Assembly (NCBI RefSeq): GCF_003590645.1
Contig: NZ_CP031834.1
Coordinates: 2,914,501-2,978,500 of the forward strand
DNA: 64,000 nt
Source of the DNA: Mesorhizobium sp. DCY119
Lineage (GTDB): Bacteria; Pseudomonadota; Alphaproteobacteria; Rhizobiales; Rhizobiaceae
Direction of reading: 5' to 3'
Shown: positions 50,129 through 62,115 of the stretch, one piece after another
How positions within the stretch are numbered: the stretch's first letter is position 1
How the letters are laid out: the number at the start of each line of letters is the position of its first letter
Made by a program: the position numbers and the translations under genes
Notes under the pieces: model-generated
Databases searched by the model: none
What the model was told of the DNA's origin: nothing
What the model saw: the letters and a program-made list of their open reading frames with translations, nothing else

Positions 50129-50848
50129 ATGCTGACGCGCAAGCAACACGAGCTTCTAATGTTCATCCACGAGAGGATGAAAGAAGCGGGAATCCCGCCT
50201 TCCTTCGATGAAATGAAGGAAGCGCTCGATCTGGCATCGAAATCCGGCATCCACAGGTTGATCACTGCTCTTGAAGAGCGCGGGTTCATTCGCCGGCTAC
50301 CGAATCGCGCTCGCGCACTCGAAGTTCTCCGCCTGCCCGACTCCATGGCCCCCGGGCTGGCACCGCAGCGCGCGAAATTCTCGCCGAGCGTCATCGAGGG
50401 CAGCCTAGGTCGACGCCCCCCGGAACCTGCGCGCGGCCCTGTAGCCGGGAATGATGATGTCGGCTCCGCCGTTTCGATCCCCGTAATGGGCCGGATCGCT
50501 GCCGGTGTGCCGATCGAAGCCATCCAGCACAAGACGCATTCAATCTCCGTGCCGCCGGAGATGATCATGGGCGGCGAGCACTATGCGCTTGAAGTCAAAG
50601 GCGATTCGATGATCGAGGCCGGTATTTTTGACGGCGACACGGTGATCATCCGCAATGCCAATACGGCAAACCCCGGCGAAATCGTCGTTGCGCTGGTAGA
50701 TGAAGAGGAAGCCACGCTCAAGCGCTTCCGCCGCAAGGGCGCTTCCATTGCGCTGGAAGCCGCCAATCCAGCCTATGAAACGCGGATTTTCGGACCTGAC
50801 CGTGTGAAGGTCCAGGGCAAGCTGGTGGGATTGATCCGGCGTTATTGA
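50129..50848 (+). CDS. lexA: SOS repressor LexA
   Basis: The 239-residue protein has an N-terminal winged helix ([39 protein letters not shown]) and a C-terminal peptidase domain with an Ala125-Gly126 self-cleavage site ([10 protein letters not shown]), the catalytic Ser160 in KGDSMIEAG and Lys198 in EATLKRF. It is the long alphaproteobacterial form with a linker of about 45 residues. I start at the ATG at 50129; an open extension to 50087 runs over the second LexA box. It converges on the comEC remnant. Confidence 0.96.
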   Translation: MLTRKQHELLMFIHERMKEAGIPPSFDEMKEALDLASKSGIHRLITALEERGFIRRLPNRARALEVLRLPDSMAPGLAPQRAKFSPSVIEGSLGRRPPEPARGPVAGNDDVGSAVSIPVMGRIAAGVPIEAIQHKTHSISVPPEMIMGGEHYALEVKGDSMIEAGIFDGDTVIIRNANTANPGEIVVALVDEEEATLKRFRRKGASIALEAANPAYETRIFGPDRVKVQGKLVGLIRRY

Positions 50849-50868
50849 CGACACGCGGCAGCGCCTGA

Positions 50869-51953
50869 CTATGGTTTGGCGCTTCGCGAATTTGAGTATC
50901 TCGACTTTTTTAACTGATTGTTCGCCGGCTTACTTTCTCTCCGCTGATAAGGCGGCAGTCCTCTCGCCTCTCGAGAAAATGCTCGTTGTGTATGCCAGGG
51001 GCGGTATGGTTGTGTCAGCGCGAAACGAATTTCGGCACGACGATCCGAAATGTCGCCATAGAGATAGACGGCGGCGCTGCCGAACTTGGCCAGTTCGCGC
51101 TTGGTGACAACCAGCGGGACGGCGTCTTCGCAGACATCCTCGGCAGTCGCGTCGTCGATCACGATGAGGCTGGCATAGTCGCACGCGCGTCGCGCGGAAC
51201 GCCAATCGGCAGCGTGAGCGATGATTGCGCCCGATCTGTGCGTCGCCAGACACAGACCGTTATGGCAATCGAAACCAGCAGCGAGCGAGTTCACCGGCTT
51301 TTCGCGAGATTGTCCCGACGAAACGGCCGTATCGCTTGATGCAAGGTCGGCCGCTTCAATTTCCGCGGAATCATCGAAGGACGCGTCGGTTGGTGAATTA
51401 CGGCGCCCAGCCCGGCTCGACCTTTTCTTGCCGGCATCATTGATCGTATCGACCGGCTTGATCAGATATTCCGACAACAGCGCCCGCTTCCAGTTTTCGA
51501 TGGTGAATTCGTTCGGCCGACGACGCAGATCAACACCCCCACCGCCGCAAAACGGAACAACTGTTGATGCGAAGGCAGCAGCAAAAGCAAAGCTGACAGG
51601 ACGGCGCTGCCACCAAACATCGGCAGGAAATCCGGCTCAGCCTCGAGCCCGTAATAGATGATGGCACCGAGCGCCAGAAACACCGGAACGAGAAGAAACG
51701 GCGTGCCGCGCTCAAGTTCCAGGACGATTGCCGACGCGAAGGAGCGCGTGGCGCGTGCGCGCGACGGGACAACCTGAAGCTTCTTGCGCCAGGCTGCCGG
51801 CAGAAGCGGCGGTCGAGATTTCCAAGGTGCCAGCGGTGTCGGAGCCGGTTCGGCTGATGGTAATCGCGAGGGAGGCGAAACAAGCGGCGCGTCGAGCGGA
51901 TAGGCAAATTGCGCCCGCTCGCTCACCTCGCCTGTGGATGTCTCGCGCGCCAT
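50869..51953 (-). pseudogene. comEC: comEC remnant: internal deletion plus frameshift
   Basis: Two parts of a ComEC/Rec2 DNA-uptake channel remain. The N-terminal part runs from the ATG at 51953 to about 51530 (some 140 residues) and has the family's leader and two hydrophobic segments (FLLVPVFLALGAIIYYGLEA, SALLLLLPSHQQLFRFAAVG). The C-terminal part, about 51530-50869 in another frame, has RRRPNEFTIENWKRAL, GLCLATHRSGAIIAHAADW and RGLPPYQRRE. The whole channel core and the metallo-beta-lactamase-like domain between them, roughly half or more of a usual 750-850-residue protein, is missing. The N-terminal frame ends at 51462. The usual lexA-comEC-gltX gene order is kept, so this is decay in place. 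Confidence 0.85.
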
Positions 51954-52121
51954 CCAGGTTTCCCCAATTCGGGGCCTGGCCGGCGCGCGCGCACCTCGCG
52001 CCGTTCTCGGCTTGCCCCTGCCCCTTGCACCCCTGACCAGCCATGCTACATGAACGCTACCAAATTGCCATGCGTGCCATCTTCGGCTCTCGCCGGCCCG
52101 TCCCTGCCTTCTGGAAATCCT

Positions 52122-53543
52122 ATGTCCGACACAGTCATTACCCGCTTCGCCCCCTCGCCCACCGGCTATTTGCATATCGGCGGCGCCCGCACGGCCCTGT
52201 TCAACTGGCTCTATGCGCGCCACACCGGCGGCACGATGCTGCTGCGCATCGAAGATACCGACCGCGAGCGTTCCACGGATGCGGCGACCGCAGCTATCCT
52301 GGACGGCCTTGCCTGGCTCGGTCTGCACTGGGAAGGCGAGCCGGTATCGCAGTTCGAGCGCGCGCCGCGCCACCGCGAGGTAGCGGAGGAACTGGTGCGC
52401 GCCGGCAAAGCCTATTATTGCTACGCCTCGCCCGAGGAGCTTACGGAAATGCGCGAAAAGGCCCGCGCCGAGGGCCGCCCGCCGCGCTACGACGGCCGCT
52501 GGCGCGACCGCGATCCTTCCGAGGCACCGGCCGGGGTGAAGGGTGCGATCCGCATCAAGGCGCCTGCCGAAGGCGAGACGATCGTGCGCGACCGCGTGCA
52601 GGGCGATGTTCGCTTTCCCAACAAGGATCTCGACGATTTCATCATCCTCCGCTCGGACGGCAACCCTACCTACATGCACGCAGTCGTGGTCGACGACCAC
52701 GATATGGGCGTCACCCATATCATCCGCGGCGACGACCACCTGACCAACGCTGCGCGCCAGACGGTCATCTACAACGCCATGGGCTGGGATGTGCCTGTCA
52801 TGGCGCATATCCCGCTGATCCACGGCGCGGACGGCGCCAAGCTTTCGAAACGCCACGGCGCGCTCGGCGTCGAGGCTTACCGCGCCATGGGCTACCTGCC
52901 GGCGGCGTTGCGCAACTATCTCGTCCGCCTCGGCTGGAGCCATGGCGACGATGAGGTGATGTCGCTCGACGACATGATCCGGTGGTTCGACATCGATGAC
53001 GTCAACAAGGGTGCGGCGCGCTTCGACTTCCAGAAACTGGAGGCGCTGAACGGCCTCCATATGCGCAAGATGGACGACGCAGATCTGCTCGACATCTTCA
53101 TTGCGACGCTGCCTTACCTTGAGAATGGCGCGGCGATTTCCGAGGGGCTGAACGAAGACCGCAAGAAGCAGCTTCTGGCAGCACTGCCCGGCCTGAAAGA
53201 GCGCGCCAAGACATTGGTCGAGCTCGCTGACGGTGCGGCATTCCTGTTTGCCGCGCGCCCGCTTGCGATGGACGAGAAAGCTGCCGTTCTGCTCGGCGAA
53301 AAACCGCGCACGACCTTGCGTGGCGCGCTGGACGCTCTCAAAAATGTGAATGACTGGAATGCGGCCACGACAGAGGCTGCGATCCGCGAATTTGCCGTCG
53401 CCAACGAGCTGAAACTCGGCGCTGCAGCGCAGCCTTTGCGAGCCGCCTTGACCGGAAAAAGCACCTCTCCCGGCGTGTTTGACGTGCTTGCCGTGCTGGG
53501 TCGCGAAGAAAGCCTGGCACGCATTTCGGATCAAATCGATTAA
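52122..53543 (+). CDS. gltX: Glutamyl-tRNA synthetase
   Basis: The 473-residue class I synthetase charges tRNA with glutamate. The N-terminal part has [20 protein letters not shown] (HIGH-type motif) and EDTDRERS; the ATP-binding KMSKS-type motif is KLSKRHGA (about residue 245). The start is the ATG at 52122 (MSDTVITRF), the conserved position; the frame is open further upstream across the comEC promoter area. It is divergent from the comEC remnant. Confidence 0.96.
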   Translation: MSDTVITRFAPSPTGYLHIGGARTALFNWLYARHTGGTMLLRIEDTDRERSTDAATAAILDGLAWLGLHWEGEPVSQFERAPRHREVAEELVRAGKAYYCYASPEELTEMREKARAEGRPPRYDGRWRDRDPSEAPAGVKGAIRIKAPAEGETIVRDRVQGDVRFPNKDLDDFIILRSDGNPTYMHAVVVDDHDMGVTHIIRGDDHLTNAARQTVIYNAMGWDVPVMAHIPLIHGADGAKLSKRHGALGVEAYRAMGYLPAALRNYLVRLGWSHGDDEVMSLDDMIRWFDIDDVNKGAARFDFQKLEALNGLHMRKMDDADLLDIFIATLPYLENGAAISEGLNEDRKKQLLAALPGLKERAKTLVELADGAAFLFAARPLAMDEKAAVLLGEKPRTTLRGALDALKNVNDWNAATTEAAIREFAVANELKLGAAAQPLRAALTGKSTSPGVFDVLAVLGREESLARISDQID

Positions 53544-53723
53544 GGCGTTCTGGCCTCATCGACGGGCATTGAAACCCGTCTGCTGCGGTGCAACATTAGC
53601 ATCACTGCCTAACTTGGCACGCCTTGAGAAATGCGATAGCAAAAGCGCGCATTTCGATATGCCTTACATATTGCGTTGCAAGAAACCGCGTTTGACGCGG
53701 GATGGAAACGAAGGGAGTTTGCA

Positions 53724-55013
<1,290 letters not shown>

Positions 55014-55034
55014 TCGTTCAGATATTCCGCATTA

Positions 55035-55060
55035 AAAAAGCGCCCTACCGGGCGCTTTTT
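55035..55060. terminator. Bidirectional terminator between gltA and lpxB
   Basis: AAAAAGCGCCC and GGGCGCTTTTT pair around TACC, giving a strong stem with T runs on both strands. It serves gltA and overlaps the lpxB stop codon by two bases. Confidence 0.92.
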
Positions 55061-56234
55061 ATTTCGCTTTTTTTCTGGCGATCTCAGCAAGAACTACATC
55101 TGCGGCAATGTCGCCGGACGGTCGTTCGGTCGCCATGCGCTTTGCCACTTCGGCAAAACCATCCTTCTGCCAGGTCCGGAATGCGGTATCCGAAAACAGC
55201 GCCTCGATATGCCGGGCGAGGTTTTGCGGCCGAACATACTTGTCGTAGAATTCCGGCACGATGGGTCGATCGGCAATAAGATTGGGCAGAAGGGCAGACC
55301 AAACCGTGACCATGCTTAAAATCAAACGCGCGATGGCGTCGAGCTTGTAGCTCGACACCATTGGCACGCCGGAGAGCGCAAGTTCCAGTGAAACTGTTCC
55401 GGATGCTATCAAGGCAGCGTCGGCTTCAGCAAATGCCCGCCATTTTCCGGCCGGATCGAGAATGATTTCGGGCTGCTGTTCCCAGCCGGCGACCGCAGCT
55501 TTCACCATATCCGCAGCATGCGGAACCGTCGGCAGCAGGATGCGCAATTTATGGCCACGCGCACGCAATGCAGAGACGGTCTGGCCGAAAGGCTCGATGA
55601 GCCCCTTCACCTCACCCCTTCGTGAACCGGGCAGAAGCAGCAGTGTCTTTTCGCGACCGTCCGAAAGATCGCGCGGATGCGCCTGCGCGCTGGCGGTTGC
55701 CTGAACGTTGGGGTCCTGCGTCAGCCGATGCCCGACATAGGTGCCGGGCGGGCCACCGAGGCGTTCAAGTTCGGCAGTTTCGAACGGCAGGATGCACAGC
55801 ACATGATCGACATGCGGCCGCATGGCGCGTGCCCTGCCCGGCCGCCACGCCCACACGCTCGGGCAGACGTAATGGACAATCGGGATGGCCGGATCGGCAG
55901 CACGGACCTTTTTGGTAACGCGCAAGGCAAAGTCCGGGCTGTCGATCGTGATCAGGCAATCCGGCTTTTCGGCAACGATCATCTGCGCTGTCTGGCCGAT
56001 GCGCTTATACAAGCGCGGCAAATCGCGAAGGATCGCCGTAACGCCCATCAATGCGATATCACTGCCGTCGAACAGCGGCGTCAGCCCGAGCGCCTGCAGG
56101 TGCCTGCCGCCGATGCCGACCAGCTCGATTTCACGGCCAGTCGCCTTCCGCAAGGCGTGGATGATGTCCGCACCAAGGAGGTCGCCCGACTCTTCACCGG
56201 CAACGATCGCTATCTTGAGCGGCGCAGCGGTCAT
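55059..56234 (-). CDS. lpxB: Lipid A disaccharide synthase LpxB
   Basis: The 391-residue glycosyltransferase (family 19) joins UDP-2,3-diacylglucosamine and lipid X. It has AIVAGEESGDLLGADIIHAL at the N-terminus, PDCLITIDSPDFALRVTK, YVCPSVWAWRPGRA, and LLLPGSRRGEV. Its start at 56234 overlaps the lpxI stop by four bases; the long open frame upstream is lpxI out of frame. It is the last gene of the lipid A cluster. Confidence 0.97.
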   Translation of the reverse strand: MTAAPLKIAIVAGEESGDLLGADIIHALRKATGREIELVGIGGRHLQALGLTPLFDGSDIALMGVTAILRDLPRLYKRIGQTAQMIVAEKPDCLITIDSPDFALRVTKKVRAADPAIPIVHYVCPSVWAWRPGRARAMRPHVDHVLCILPFETAELERLGGPPGTYVGHRLTQDPNVQATASAQAHPRDLSDGREKTLLLLPGSRRGEVKGLIEPFGQTVSALRARGHKLRILLPTVPHAADMVKAAVAGWEQQPEIILDPAGKWRAFAEADAALIASGTVSLELALSGVPMVSSYKLDAIARLILSMVTVWSALLPNLIADRPIVPEFYDKYVRPQNLARHIEALFSDTAFRTWQKDGFAEVAKRMATERPSGDIAADVVLAEIARKKAK

Positions 56235-57139
56235 TTGCCTGAACCCTTGGGTAGGCCGACGACGAAGAGGCCGAGCGCGTCTGCCCGCTCGATCATCTTT
56301 GCATAATCGAGCACCAGCGAGCCGCCTGCCTCCACACCGATGCCGGCAAGGCCGGCCGCATGCGCGCCTTCGACTGTTCCCGGCCCGATCGTCGGCAGGT
56401 CTGCCCGCATCTCCTGGTCCGGCTTGGCGCATTTGACCAGAACGCCGCGCTTCTTGCCGGCTATGCGCCCATGGCCGCGCATACCGGCGACGCGGGCAAG
56501 GAGGCCGTCGGTGCCCTCTATGCCTTCCAGAGCGATGACACGGCCACCGATAGCAACAGCCCCCTGCCCAACGTCCAGCGCGCCGATAGTGCGCGCGGCC
56601 TCAAGTGCTGCATCCAGATCGCGCCAATCCGCCTTCAATGGAGCCGCGCGCGTCATCGCACCTTCGACCGCCAGCAGGTCAGGCACGATCTCATGCGCAC
56701 CCACGACCTTCATGCCGTAGGCCTCCAGCCCGCCGACCAATGCCTTCAAAAGCCCATTGTCGCCACGTGCAAGCCCTGCCAGGGCTCTCGGCAGGATCGC
56801 AAGGAGTGCGAGGCGCGGTTTGATCTTGCGCCATTCAGGACGGCGCGCGATGCCCCCAGCCAGAACGACATGGGAGACACCGTGGCGCTTCAGTGTCGGC
56901 ACCAGCACTGCAAAGTCTTCGAGCTGAAGATACTCGTGTTCGCAGGATGTCAGCGCCGGATCCTGGTCCACCTCGCCCTCGATCATGGCCACGAATGGCG
57001 CGTGACCTACGGCCGTGAGACGTTCGGCAACATTGATCGGCAGTCTGCCGCTTCCCGCGACGATGCCGACCCTGTCGCCGGGCGCAAGCTTTATCTGGAG
57101 TTTTGGCTCAATCCTCGTCGGCGTCGTCATCGACGGCAC
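56231..57139 (-). CDS. lpxI: UDP-2,3-diacylglucosamine pyrophosphatase LpxI
   Basis: The 302-residue protein is the LpxI (DUF1009) enzyme that hydrolyses UDP-diacylglucosamine to lipid X, replacing LpxH in alphaproteobacteria. It shows VGIVAGSGRLPINVAERL at the N-terminus, VLAGGIARRPEW, and KCAKPDQEMRADLPTIGP, split by strands, with the catalytic Asp. It lies between lpxA and lpxB as the pathway predicts. The start overlaps lpxA by 32 bases; a Met three codons later (57130) is possible. Confidence 0.93.
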   Translation of the reverse strand: MPSMTTPTRIEPKLQIKLAPGDRVGIVAGSGRLPINVAERLTAVGHAPFVAMIEGEVDQDPALTSCEHEYLQLEDFAVLVPTLKRHGVSHVVLAGGIARRPEWRKIKPRLALLAILPRALAGLARGDNGLLKALVGGLEAYGMKVVGAHEIVPDLLAVEGAMTRAAPLKADWRDLDAALEAARTIGALDVGQGAVAIGGRVIALEGIEGTDGLLARVAGMRGHGRIAGKKRGVLVKCAKPDQEMRADLPTIGPGTVEGAHAAGLAGIGVEAGGSLVLDYAKMIERADALGLFVVGLPKGSGK

Positions 57140-57938
57140 CCTTCAGCGGCGGAACGGCATAGTGACGCTTGCCGCGCGCGCTGAGAAAATCGACGATTTT
57201 CATCGCGGTCGGAGAATCGGCAAACTCGACGCGGGCAATCTCCAGATTTTCACTGAGCGGGCGCGCGCGATCGAAAATCGTCTTGTAGGCCCGCCGAAGC
57301 GTCATGATGTCGGCCTTGGACATGCCCGAACGCCTCAGGCCAACGACATTGAGGCCGCGCAGCTTGGCGCGATTGCCCATGGCGATCGCATAGGGAATGA
57401 CATCGCCAACAAACATTGAGCCGCCGGCAAGAAACGCATTCTGGCCGATTCGGACAAACTGATGCACGGCACTCAAACCGCCGATGCCGACATTGTCGCC
57501 GACTTCGCAGTGACCGCCGAGCGTAGCGCCATTCGTCAGCGTGACGTTGTTGCCGACGGTGCAGTCGTGGGCGACGTGCGAATAGGCAAGGAAGGTGCCG
57601 TTGTCGCCTACGATGGTCGCGCCGCGCGCATTGTCGGTGCCGACATGCATGGTCACGAACTCGCGGATGGTGCAGTTCTTGCCGATCGTCAGCGTGGTGC
57701 GGCCGCCCTTGTGGCTGGTGTTCTGCGGCGGTCCGCCAAGCACGGCCTGGGGCCATACGGTGCAACCCTCGCCTATGGTCGTTGCGCCGATGACCGTTAC
57801 GTGGCTGACGAGCCTGACGTTTTCACCGATGACGACATCGCTCCCGATGTAACAGAGCGGGCCGATATGCGCTCCCGCGCCAATGCGGGCGCCTTCTTCA
57901 ATGACGGAGGACGGATGAATGAATGTTTCAGTCTGCAT
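57108..57938 (-). CDS. lpxA: UDP-N-acetylglucosamine acyltransferase LpxA
   Basis: The 276-residue left-handed beta-helix enzyme performs the first step of lipid A synthesis. Hexapeptide repeats cover about residues 10-180; the catalytic His lies in YSHVAHDCTVGN. The C-terminal helical part includes RRSGMSKADIMTLRRAYK. It follows fabZ by 13 bases. The last residues (DDDADED) form an acidic tail. Confidence 0.96.
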   Translation of the reverse strand: MQTETFIHPSSVIEEGARIGAGAHIGPLCYIGSDVVIGENVRLVSHVTVIGATTIGEGCTVWPQAVLGGPPQNTSHKGGRTTLTIGKNCTIREFVTMHVGTDNARGATIVGDNGTFLAYSHVAHDCTVGNNVTLTNGATLGGHCEVGDNVGIGGLSAVHQFVRIGQNAFLAGGSMFVGDVIPYAIAMGNRAKLRGLNVVGLRRSGMSKADIMTLRRAYKTIFDRARPLSENLEIARVEFADSPTAMKIVDFLSARGKRHYAVPPLKGAVDDDADED

Positions 57939-57951
57939 GTATTCTCGCTGG

Positions 57952-58419
57952 TCAGGCCACGGGCGGCGACATCATCGCGGAAATTTCCGCTTCCGCTGCC
58001 TTTGCGCCGTCAACCATCGCTTCGCAAGCGAAACGCCAGATATTGCCTCTTTTTTTCAGCTTTTTCACATGGATGTGAAGGCGGTCGCCAGGCACGACGG
58101 GCCGCCGGAACTTCGCATTGTCTATGGTCATGAAATAGACGAGCGACGGCTTGTCGGTGTTCTGGCTCTTGATGCAGATTGCGCCCGCCGTTTGCGCCAT
58201 CGCTTCGATGATCAACACGCCGGGCATGACCGGCTGCTCGGGGAAATGTCCCTGAAAGTGCGGTTCGTTGATGGTGACGTTCTTGATTCCGATCGCCGAA
58301 TTGTCCTCATCGATCTCGATGATCCTGTCGACCAACAGGAATGGGTAGCGATGAGGCAGAAGCTTCATCAATCCCAGAATGTCCACGGCTTCGAGCGTGG
58401 TCGGGGCGTTGTCAGCCAT
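57952..58419 (-). CDS. fabZ: 3-hydroxyacyl-ACP dehydratase FabZ
   Basis: The 155-residue hot-dog-fold enzyme dehydrates 3-hydroxyacyl-ACP in fatty acid synthesis. It has the catalytic His in [14 protein letters not shown] and the Glu in [15 protein letters not shown]. Placed between lpxD and lpxA, it competes with lipid A synthesis for hydroxyacyl-ACP. The start at 58419 gives [14 protein letters not shown]; the upstream open extension overlaps lpxD. Confidence 0.97.
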   Translation of the reverse strand: MADNAPTTLEAVDILGLMKLLPHRYPFLLVDRIIEIDEDNSAIGIKNVTINEPHFQGHFPEQPVMPGVLIIEAMAQTAGAICIKSQNTDKPSLVYFMTIDNAKFRRPVVPGDRLHIHVKKLKKRGNIWRFACEAMVDGAKAAEAEISAMMSPPVA

Positions 58420-58426
58420 TATGGTC

Positions 58427-59470
58427 TCACCCCTTCTTGGGCTTTGAGGACAATTTTCGAATTGCGGCAACGTCGCGCATGAATTCCATCATTGGCCGCG
58501 CCGGTAGACCGGCCCAGACTTCACCGGCCGGCACGTCATTCATGAAGCCGCTGGCAGCTGCAAGACGTGCGCCGCTGCCGATAGTGAGATGATCGGCCAG
58601 GCCAACACGCCCGCCCATCATCACGAAGTCGCCGATGGTGACGGAACCTGAAATGCCGCAATGTCCGGCAATGACGCAGCCACGCCCAATGCGAACATTG
58701 TGTGCGATCTGGACGAGATTATCGATCTTGGTACCTTCGCCGATGACGGTGTCAGACATAGCGCCGCGGTCCACGGTGGTGTTGGCGCCGATCTCGACGT
58801 TGTCCTGGATGATGACGCGGCCGATTTGCGGAATGCGCTCCGGACCATTCGCGCCGCCGACGAAACCGAATCCTTCGCGGCCAACGCTCGCGCCGCTATG
58901 AATGACCACGCGATTACCCACGAGCGCGCACTGCACGCTGACATTCGGCCCGATGAAGCAATCCCGGCCGATCTGCACGGACCGCGCAATGACTGCGTTC
59001 GGCGCGATGATAGTGCCGCTACCGATGGCGACATCCGCACCGATCACCGCACCCGGTTCGACAATGACGCCGGACTCGAGCCTGGCGCTAGGGTCAATAT
59101 GAGCGCGGGGTGAAATGCCGGTCTCACCCGTCATGGGCGGCGGCGATGCCGCAGCTGGGAACAGCAGGCGTCCGATCTGAGCGAAGGCTGCCTGCGGCCT
59201 TGGCGTAACGAGAACAGCGACGCCAGGAGGCGCCTGGTCGGCTATATCGGGTGTGCAAAGAAGTATGGCGGCGTTGAGCGTTCTCAGGGGGCCGGCGTTC
59301 TTCCGCCCCTCGATGAAAACAAGCGCGTCCTTCCCACCCTCGCTCGCCGGAGCGATGGTGGAGATGGACGTTTTGCCATAGCTGGAATCGACAAGCTCCG
59401 CGCCCGTCAGGCCGGCTATCTCAAGTGCCGTATAGCGGCGTGACGGCGCGAAGAAAACCGGATCGGACAT
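58427..59470 (-). CDS. lpxD: UDP-3-O-acylglucosamine N-acyltransferase LpxD
   Basis: The 347-residue enzyme adds the N-linked hydroxyacyl chain in lipid A synthesis. An N-terminal uridine-binding domain ([14 protein letters not shown]) precedes a long hexapeptide beta-helix (about 115-300, for example [20 protein letters not shown]), with the catalytic His in [15 protein letters not shown]. The start at 59470 gives [13 protein letters not shown]. It follows bamA by 50 bp. Confidence 0.96.
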   Translation of the reverse strand: MSDPVFFAPSRRYTALEIAGLTGAELVDSSYGKTSISTIAPASEGGKDALVFIEGRKNAGPLRTLNAAILLCTPDIADQAPPGVAVLVTPRPQAAFAQIGRLLFPAAASPPPMTGETGISPRAHIDPSARLESGVIVEPGAVIGADVAIGSGTIIAPNAVIARSVQIGRDCFIGPNVSVQCALVGNRVVIHSGASVGREGFGFVGGANGPERIPQIGRVIIQDNVEIGANTTVDRGAMSDTVIGEGTKIDNLVQIAHNVRIGRGCVIAGHCGISGSVTIGDFVMMGGRVGLADHLTIGSGARLAAASGFMNDVPAGEVWAGLPARPMMEFMRDVAAIRKLSSKPKKG

Positions 59471-59520
59471 GTGCACCTTCTCTTCCGGGCACGATGGCCC
59501 GGAAGTGTCGGCCCGCTCGA

Positions 59521-61896
59521 TCAGAAGCGGGATGAGATACCGAAGCTGAAGTTCTGGACGTCGTCGTTGTCTTGCTTGACGACTGGAACAGCGTAGTTGA
59601 CGCGAAGCGGTCCGAACGGCGAAGCCCAGATAAGACCGGCACCGACCGAAGCGCGCCACTCCATGCTCTTGCCGGCAACGGTAACATCCGCAGCATCGAT
59701 CTTGCTGCCGTAGAGCGTCGCCGCATCGGCAAAGACTGCGCCACGCAGACCGAAGCTTTCAGGGATAACTGGTACCGGGAACTGCGCTTCCAGAGAGGCG
59801 TTGAAATAGGTGGTGCCGCCGAGATGATCGCCTGTAGCGGCATCATACGGGCCGAAACCATCATATTCAAAGCCGCGAATCATGCGCTCGCTGCCCTTGA
59901 AGTGATCGAATATGCGCAGGCCATCGTCTCCGTAGCCTGCAATATGGCCACCGCCGACGCTGGCCAAGCCAACGATATCCATTTCTTCCGAAAGGGTCTG
60001 ATAGTAGGAACCACGCCCCGTCAGCTTGACGAACTTGGCATCACCGCCGAGACCGGCAACTTCCGTCGTGAAGGTCGCATAGAGACCCGCATGCGGGTTC
60101 TTCATATCATCAATGGTGTTGTAGAGAATTGTTCCGGAAACCGACGACTTGTTCCAAGGACTTTCGGCAATGCCTTCTTGAATCGCGTTGGATATATCAT
60201 CGCAGTTGTTCTTGGTCGGATCGTATTCGCCATCCGTCAAGCAACGATCACGGTATTTATATTTTTCCTGCGTGAAGTTGTAGGCAAGCTGCGTCGACAG
60301 AGCTTCTGTGATTGGCAGGCCGAAACGAATGGTCGCGCCGTTCGCCTCGCTCTCATACTTGTCGTAGGTTCGCGTCTGCCGGAAGATGTCGAAACCGGCG
60401 GCGATGCGACGGCCGAGAAAGTATGGCTCGGTGAACGAGACCATGAAGTCACGCGACTTGCTGCCGCCACCGGCAGACACCTTGATGTACTGACCGCGGC
60501 CGAGGAAGTTCCGCTCGGTAATGGAGCCTTCAACCGACGGGCCAGGCGTTTCGCCGCCCGACGTATAGCCTGCGCCGATCGAGAACTCGCCGGTCGACTT
60601 TTCAACAACATCGACGACGAGAACGACCTGATCGGGCTCAGCTCCCGGTGCCGTCGAAATTTCGACTGTTTCAAAGTAGTTGAGTGCTTCCAGCCGCTTC
60701 TTCGCGCGCTGGATGAGAACCTGGTTGAAGGCATCGCCTTCGCTGACGTCGAATTCGCGACGGATGACATAGTCGCGGGTGCGTGCGTTGCCGCGGATTT
60801 CGATGCGCTCGACATAGGTCTTCGCACCCTGATCAACGGTGTAGACAACCGAGATCGTGTGGTTTTCGAAGTTGCGGTCGCCGCGCGGCGTAACCTGAGC
60901 AAAGGCATAACCCTTGCCAGCCACGTCTTCAGTCACGGCGATGATGGAATCTTCGACATTCTTGGCGCTGTAGACGGCGCCCGGCCTGGTCTTGAGCTGC
61001 GACTGGAGTTCAGTCGTATCGACTTCCGGGATCGAGCTTTCGACCGAAACGTCGCCGAACGTGTACTTCTCGCCTTCCTCAACCGTGATGTTGACGGTGT
61101 AGGTATTCGAGGCCTCGTCCAATTCGCCAGAGGCCGACACAACGCGGAAATCTGCATAACCGCGGTTGTAATAGAAGCGGCGGAGCGCTTCCTCGTCGGC
61201 ACGGAGACGCTGCTCGTCATAGACGTCGTCGCGCATCAGGAAGGACAGGATGGTCGACTTCTTGGTCGAGATAACATCGGCAAGGCGGCGATTGCTGAAG
61301 GCGTTGTTGCCGACAAAGTTGATCGCAGCGATTTTGGTACGATCGCCTTCCTTGATATCGAAGACGACGTTGACGCGATTCTCGCCAAGATCCATGACCT
61401 GCGTGTTGACCACAACGTCGTTGCGGCCGATGCGGCGGTAGGATTCGCGAATCGCCTCGGCGTCCGCTTCCATGGTCTGGCTCGAGAACGTTCCGCGCGG
61501 CTTCAACTGAACCGTGCCGGAAAGCTGCGCGTCCTTGATCTTCTTGTTGCCCTGGAACAGGACCTGATTGACGACCTGCAGCTCGCTGACCTGCACCACC
61601 AGAGTGGAGCCGGCCTGATTGATGCGGACATCAGAGAAAAGGCCAGTTGCGAAAAGGCGTTTCACCGCCTCGTCGATATCGGCATTGGAAAATGCCTTGC
61701 CGGGACGGATCTGCACATAGTCGCGGATCGTCTGGGCTTCGACGCGTTGATTGCCCCGCACGTCGATGCTGCTGATGACAGCCGCCGAAGCGACAGACAC
61801 GGTGGCGAACTGCGCAACCACAGCCGCCGGCACTGCCAGCGACGCGGACAAAGCCACCGCAGACGCGGCGTTTAGAAAACTCGATGCTGCCTTCAT
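59521..61896 (-). CDS. bamA: Outer membrane protein assembly factor BamA
   Basis: The 791-residue protein has a long signal peptide (about residues 1-39), five POTRA repeats (about 40-430, the first starting [20 protein letters not shown]) and a C-terminal Omp85 beta-barrel ending in aromatic Phe. The lid-lock motif is seen in [12 protein letters not shown]. It inserts beta-barrel proteins into the outer membrane. One long extracellular loop carries a cysteine pair ([17 protein letters not shown]). The 219 bp upstream to rseP have a small GTGAC/GTCAC hairpin but no clear promoter. Confidence 0.97.
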   Translation of the reverse strand: MKAASSFLNAASAVALSASLAVPAAVVAQFATVSVASAAVISSIDVRGNQRVEAQTIRDYVQIRPGKAFSNADIDEAVKRLFATGLFSDVRINQAGSTLVVQVSELQVVNQVLFQGNKKIKDAQLSGTVQLKPRGTFSSQTMEADAEAIRESYRRIGRNDVVVNTQVMDLGENRVNVVFDIKEGDRTKIAAINFVGNNAFSNRRLADVISTKKSTILSFLMRDDVYDEQRLRADEEALRRFYYNRGYADFRVVSASGELDEASNTYTVNITVEEGEKYTFGDVSVESSIPEVDTTELQSQLKTRPGAVYSAKNVEDSIIAVTEDVAGKGYAFAQVTPRGDRNFENHTISVVYTVDQGAKTYVERIEIRGNARTRDYVIRREFDVSEGDAFNQVLIQRAKKRLEALNYFETVEISTAPGAEPDQVVLVVDVVEKSTGEFSIGAGYTSGGETPGPSVEGSITERNFLGRGQYIKVSAGGGSKSRDFMVSFTEPYFLGRRIAAGFDIFRQTRTYDKYESEANGATIRFGLPITEALSTQLAYNFTQEKYKYRDRCLTDGEYDPTKNNCDDISNAIQEGIAESPWNKSSVSGTILYNTIDDMKNPHAGLYATFTTEVAGLGGDAKFVKLTGRGSYYQTLSEEMDIVGLASVGGGHIAGYGDDGLRIFDHFKGSERMIRGFEYDGFGPYDAATGDHLGGTTYFNASLEAQFPVPVIPESFGLRGAVFADAATLYGSKIDAADVTVAGKSMEWRASVGAGLIWASPFGPLRVNYAVPVVKQDNDDVQNFSFGISSRF

Positions 61897-62115
61897 AGGG
61901 CTATATAACCTTTTTCTCGAAGTCCCCACGGCGAGAAAACCGGACGTGCGGCTAATTTCCCATACCGTATTAACCGGATTTTCCCTACACGCAAGGCTTC
62001 TGGTTAATTTGCGTTTACTTAGCCATTCAGCGTGACATTCGCGTCACTCATATCGCCATTGATGGTAAACGCCGTCTCAATACCGCCCCTCATCGAGGCA
62101 AATTTCTTCATGATT

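Noticed and set aside
51954-53534. 690-codon open frame on the minus strand opposite gltX
   Set aside because: Only its last part, from the ATG at 51953, resembles a real protein (ComEC N-terminus). The rest is the antisense shadow of gltX.
53561-53580. GACGGG/CCCGTC hairpin after gltX as a terminator
   Set aside because: The stem is only six pairs and no T run follows on either strand.
59572-61875. 767-codon open frame on the plus strand opposite bamA
   Set aside because: It mirrors bamA exactly, has no domain pattern, and bamA has full POTRA and barrel features.
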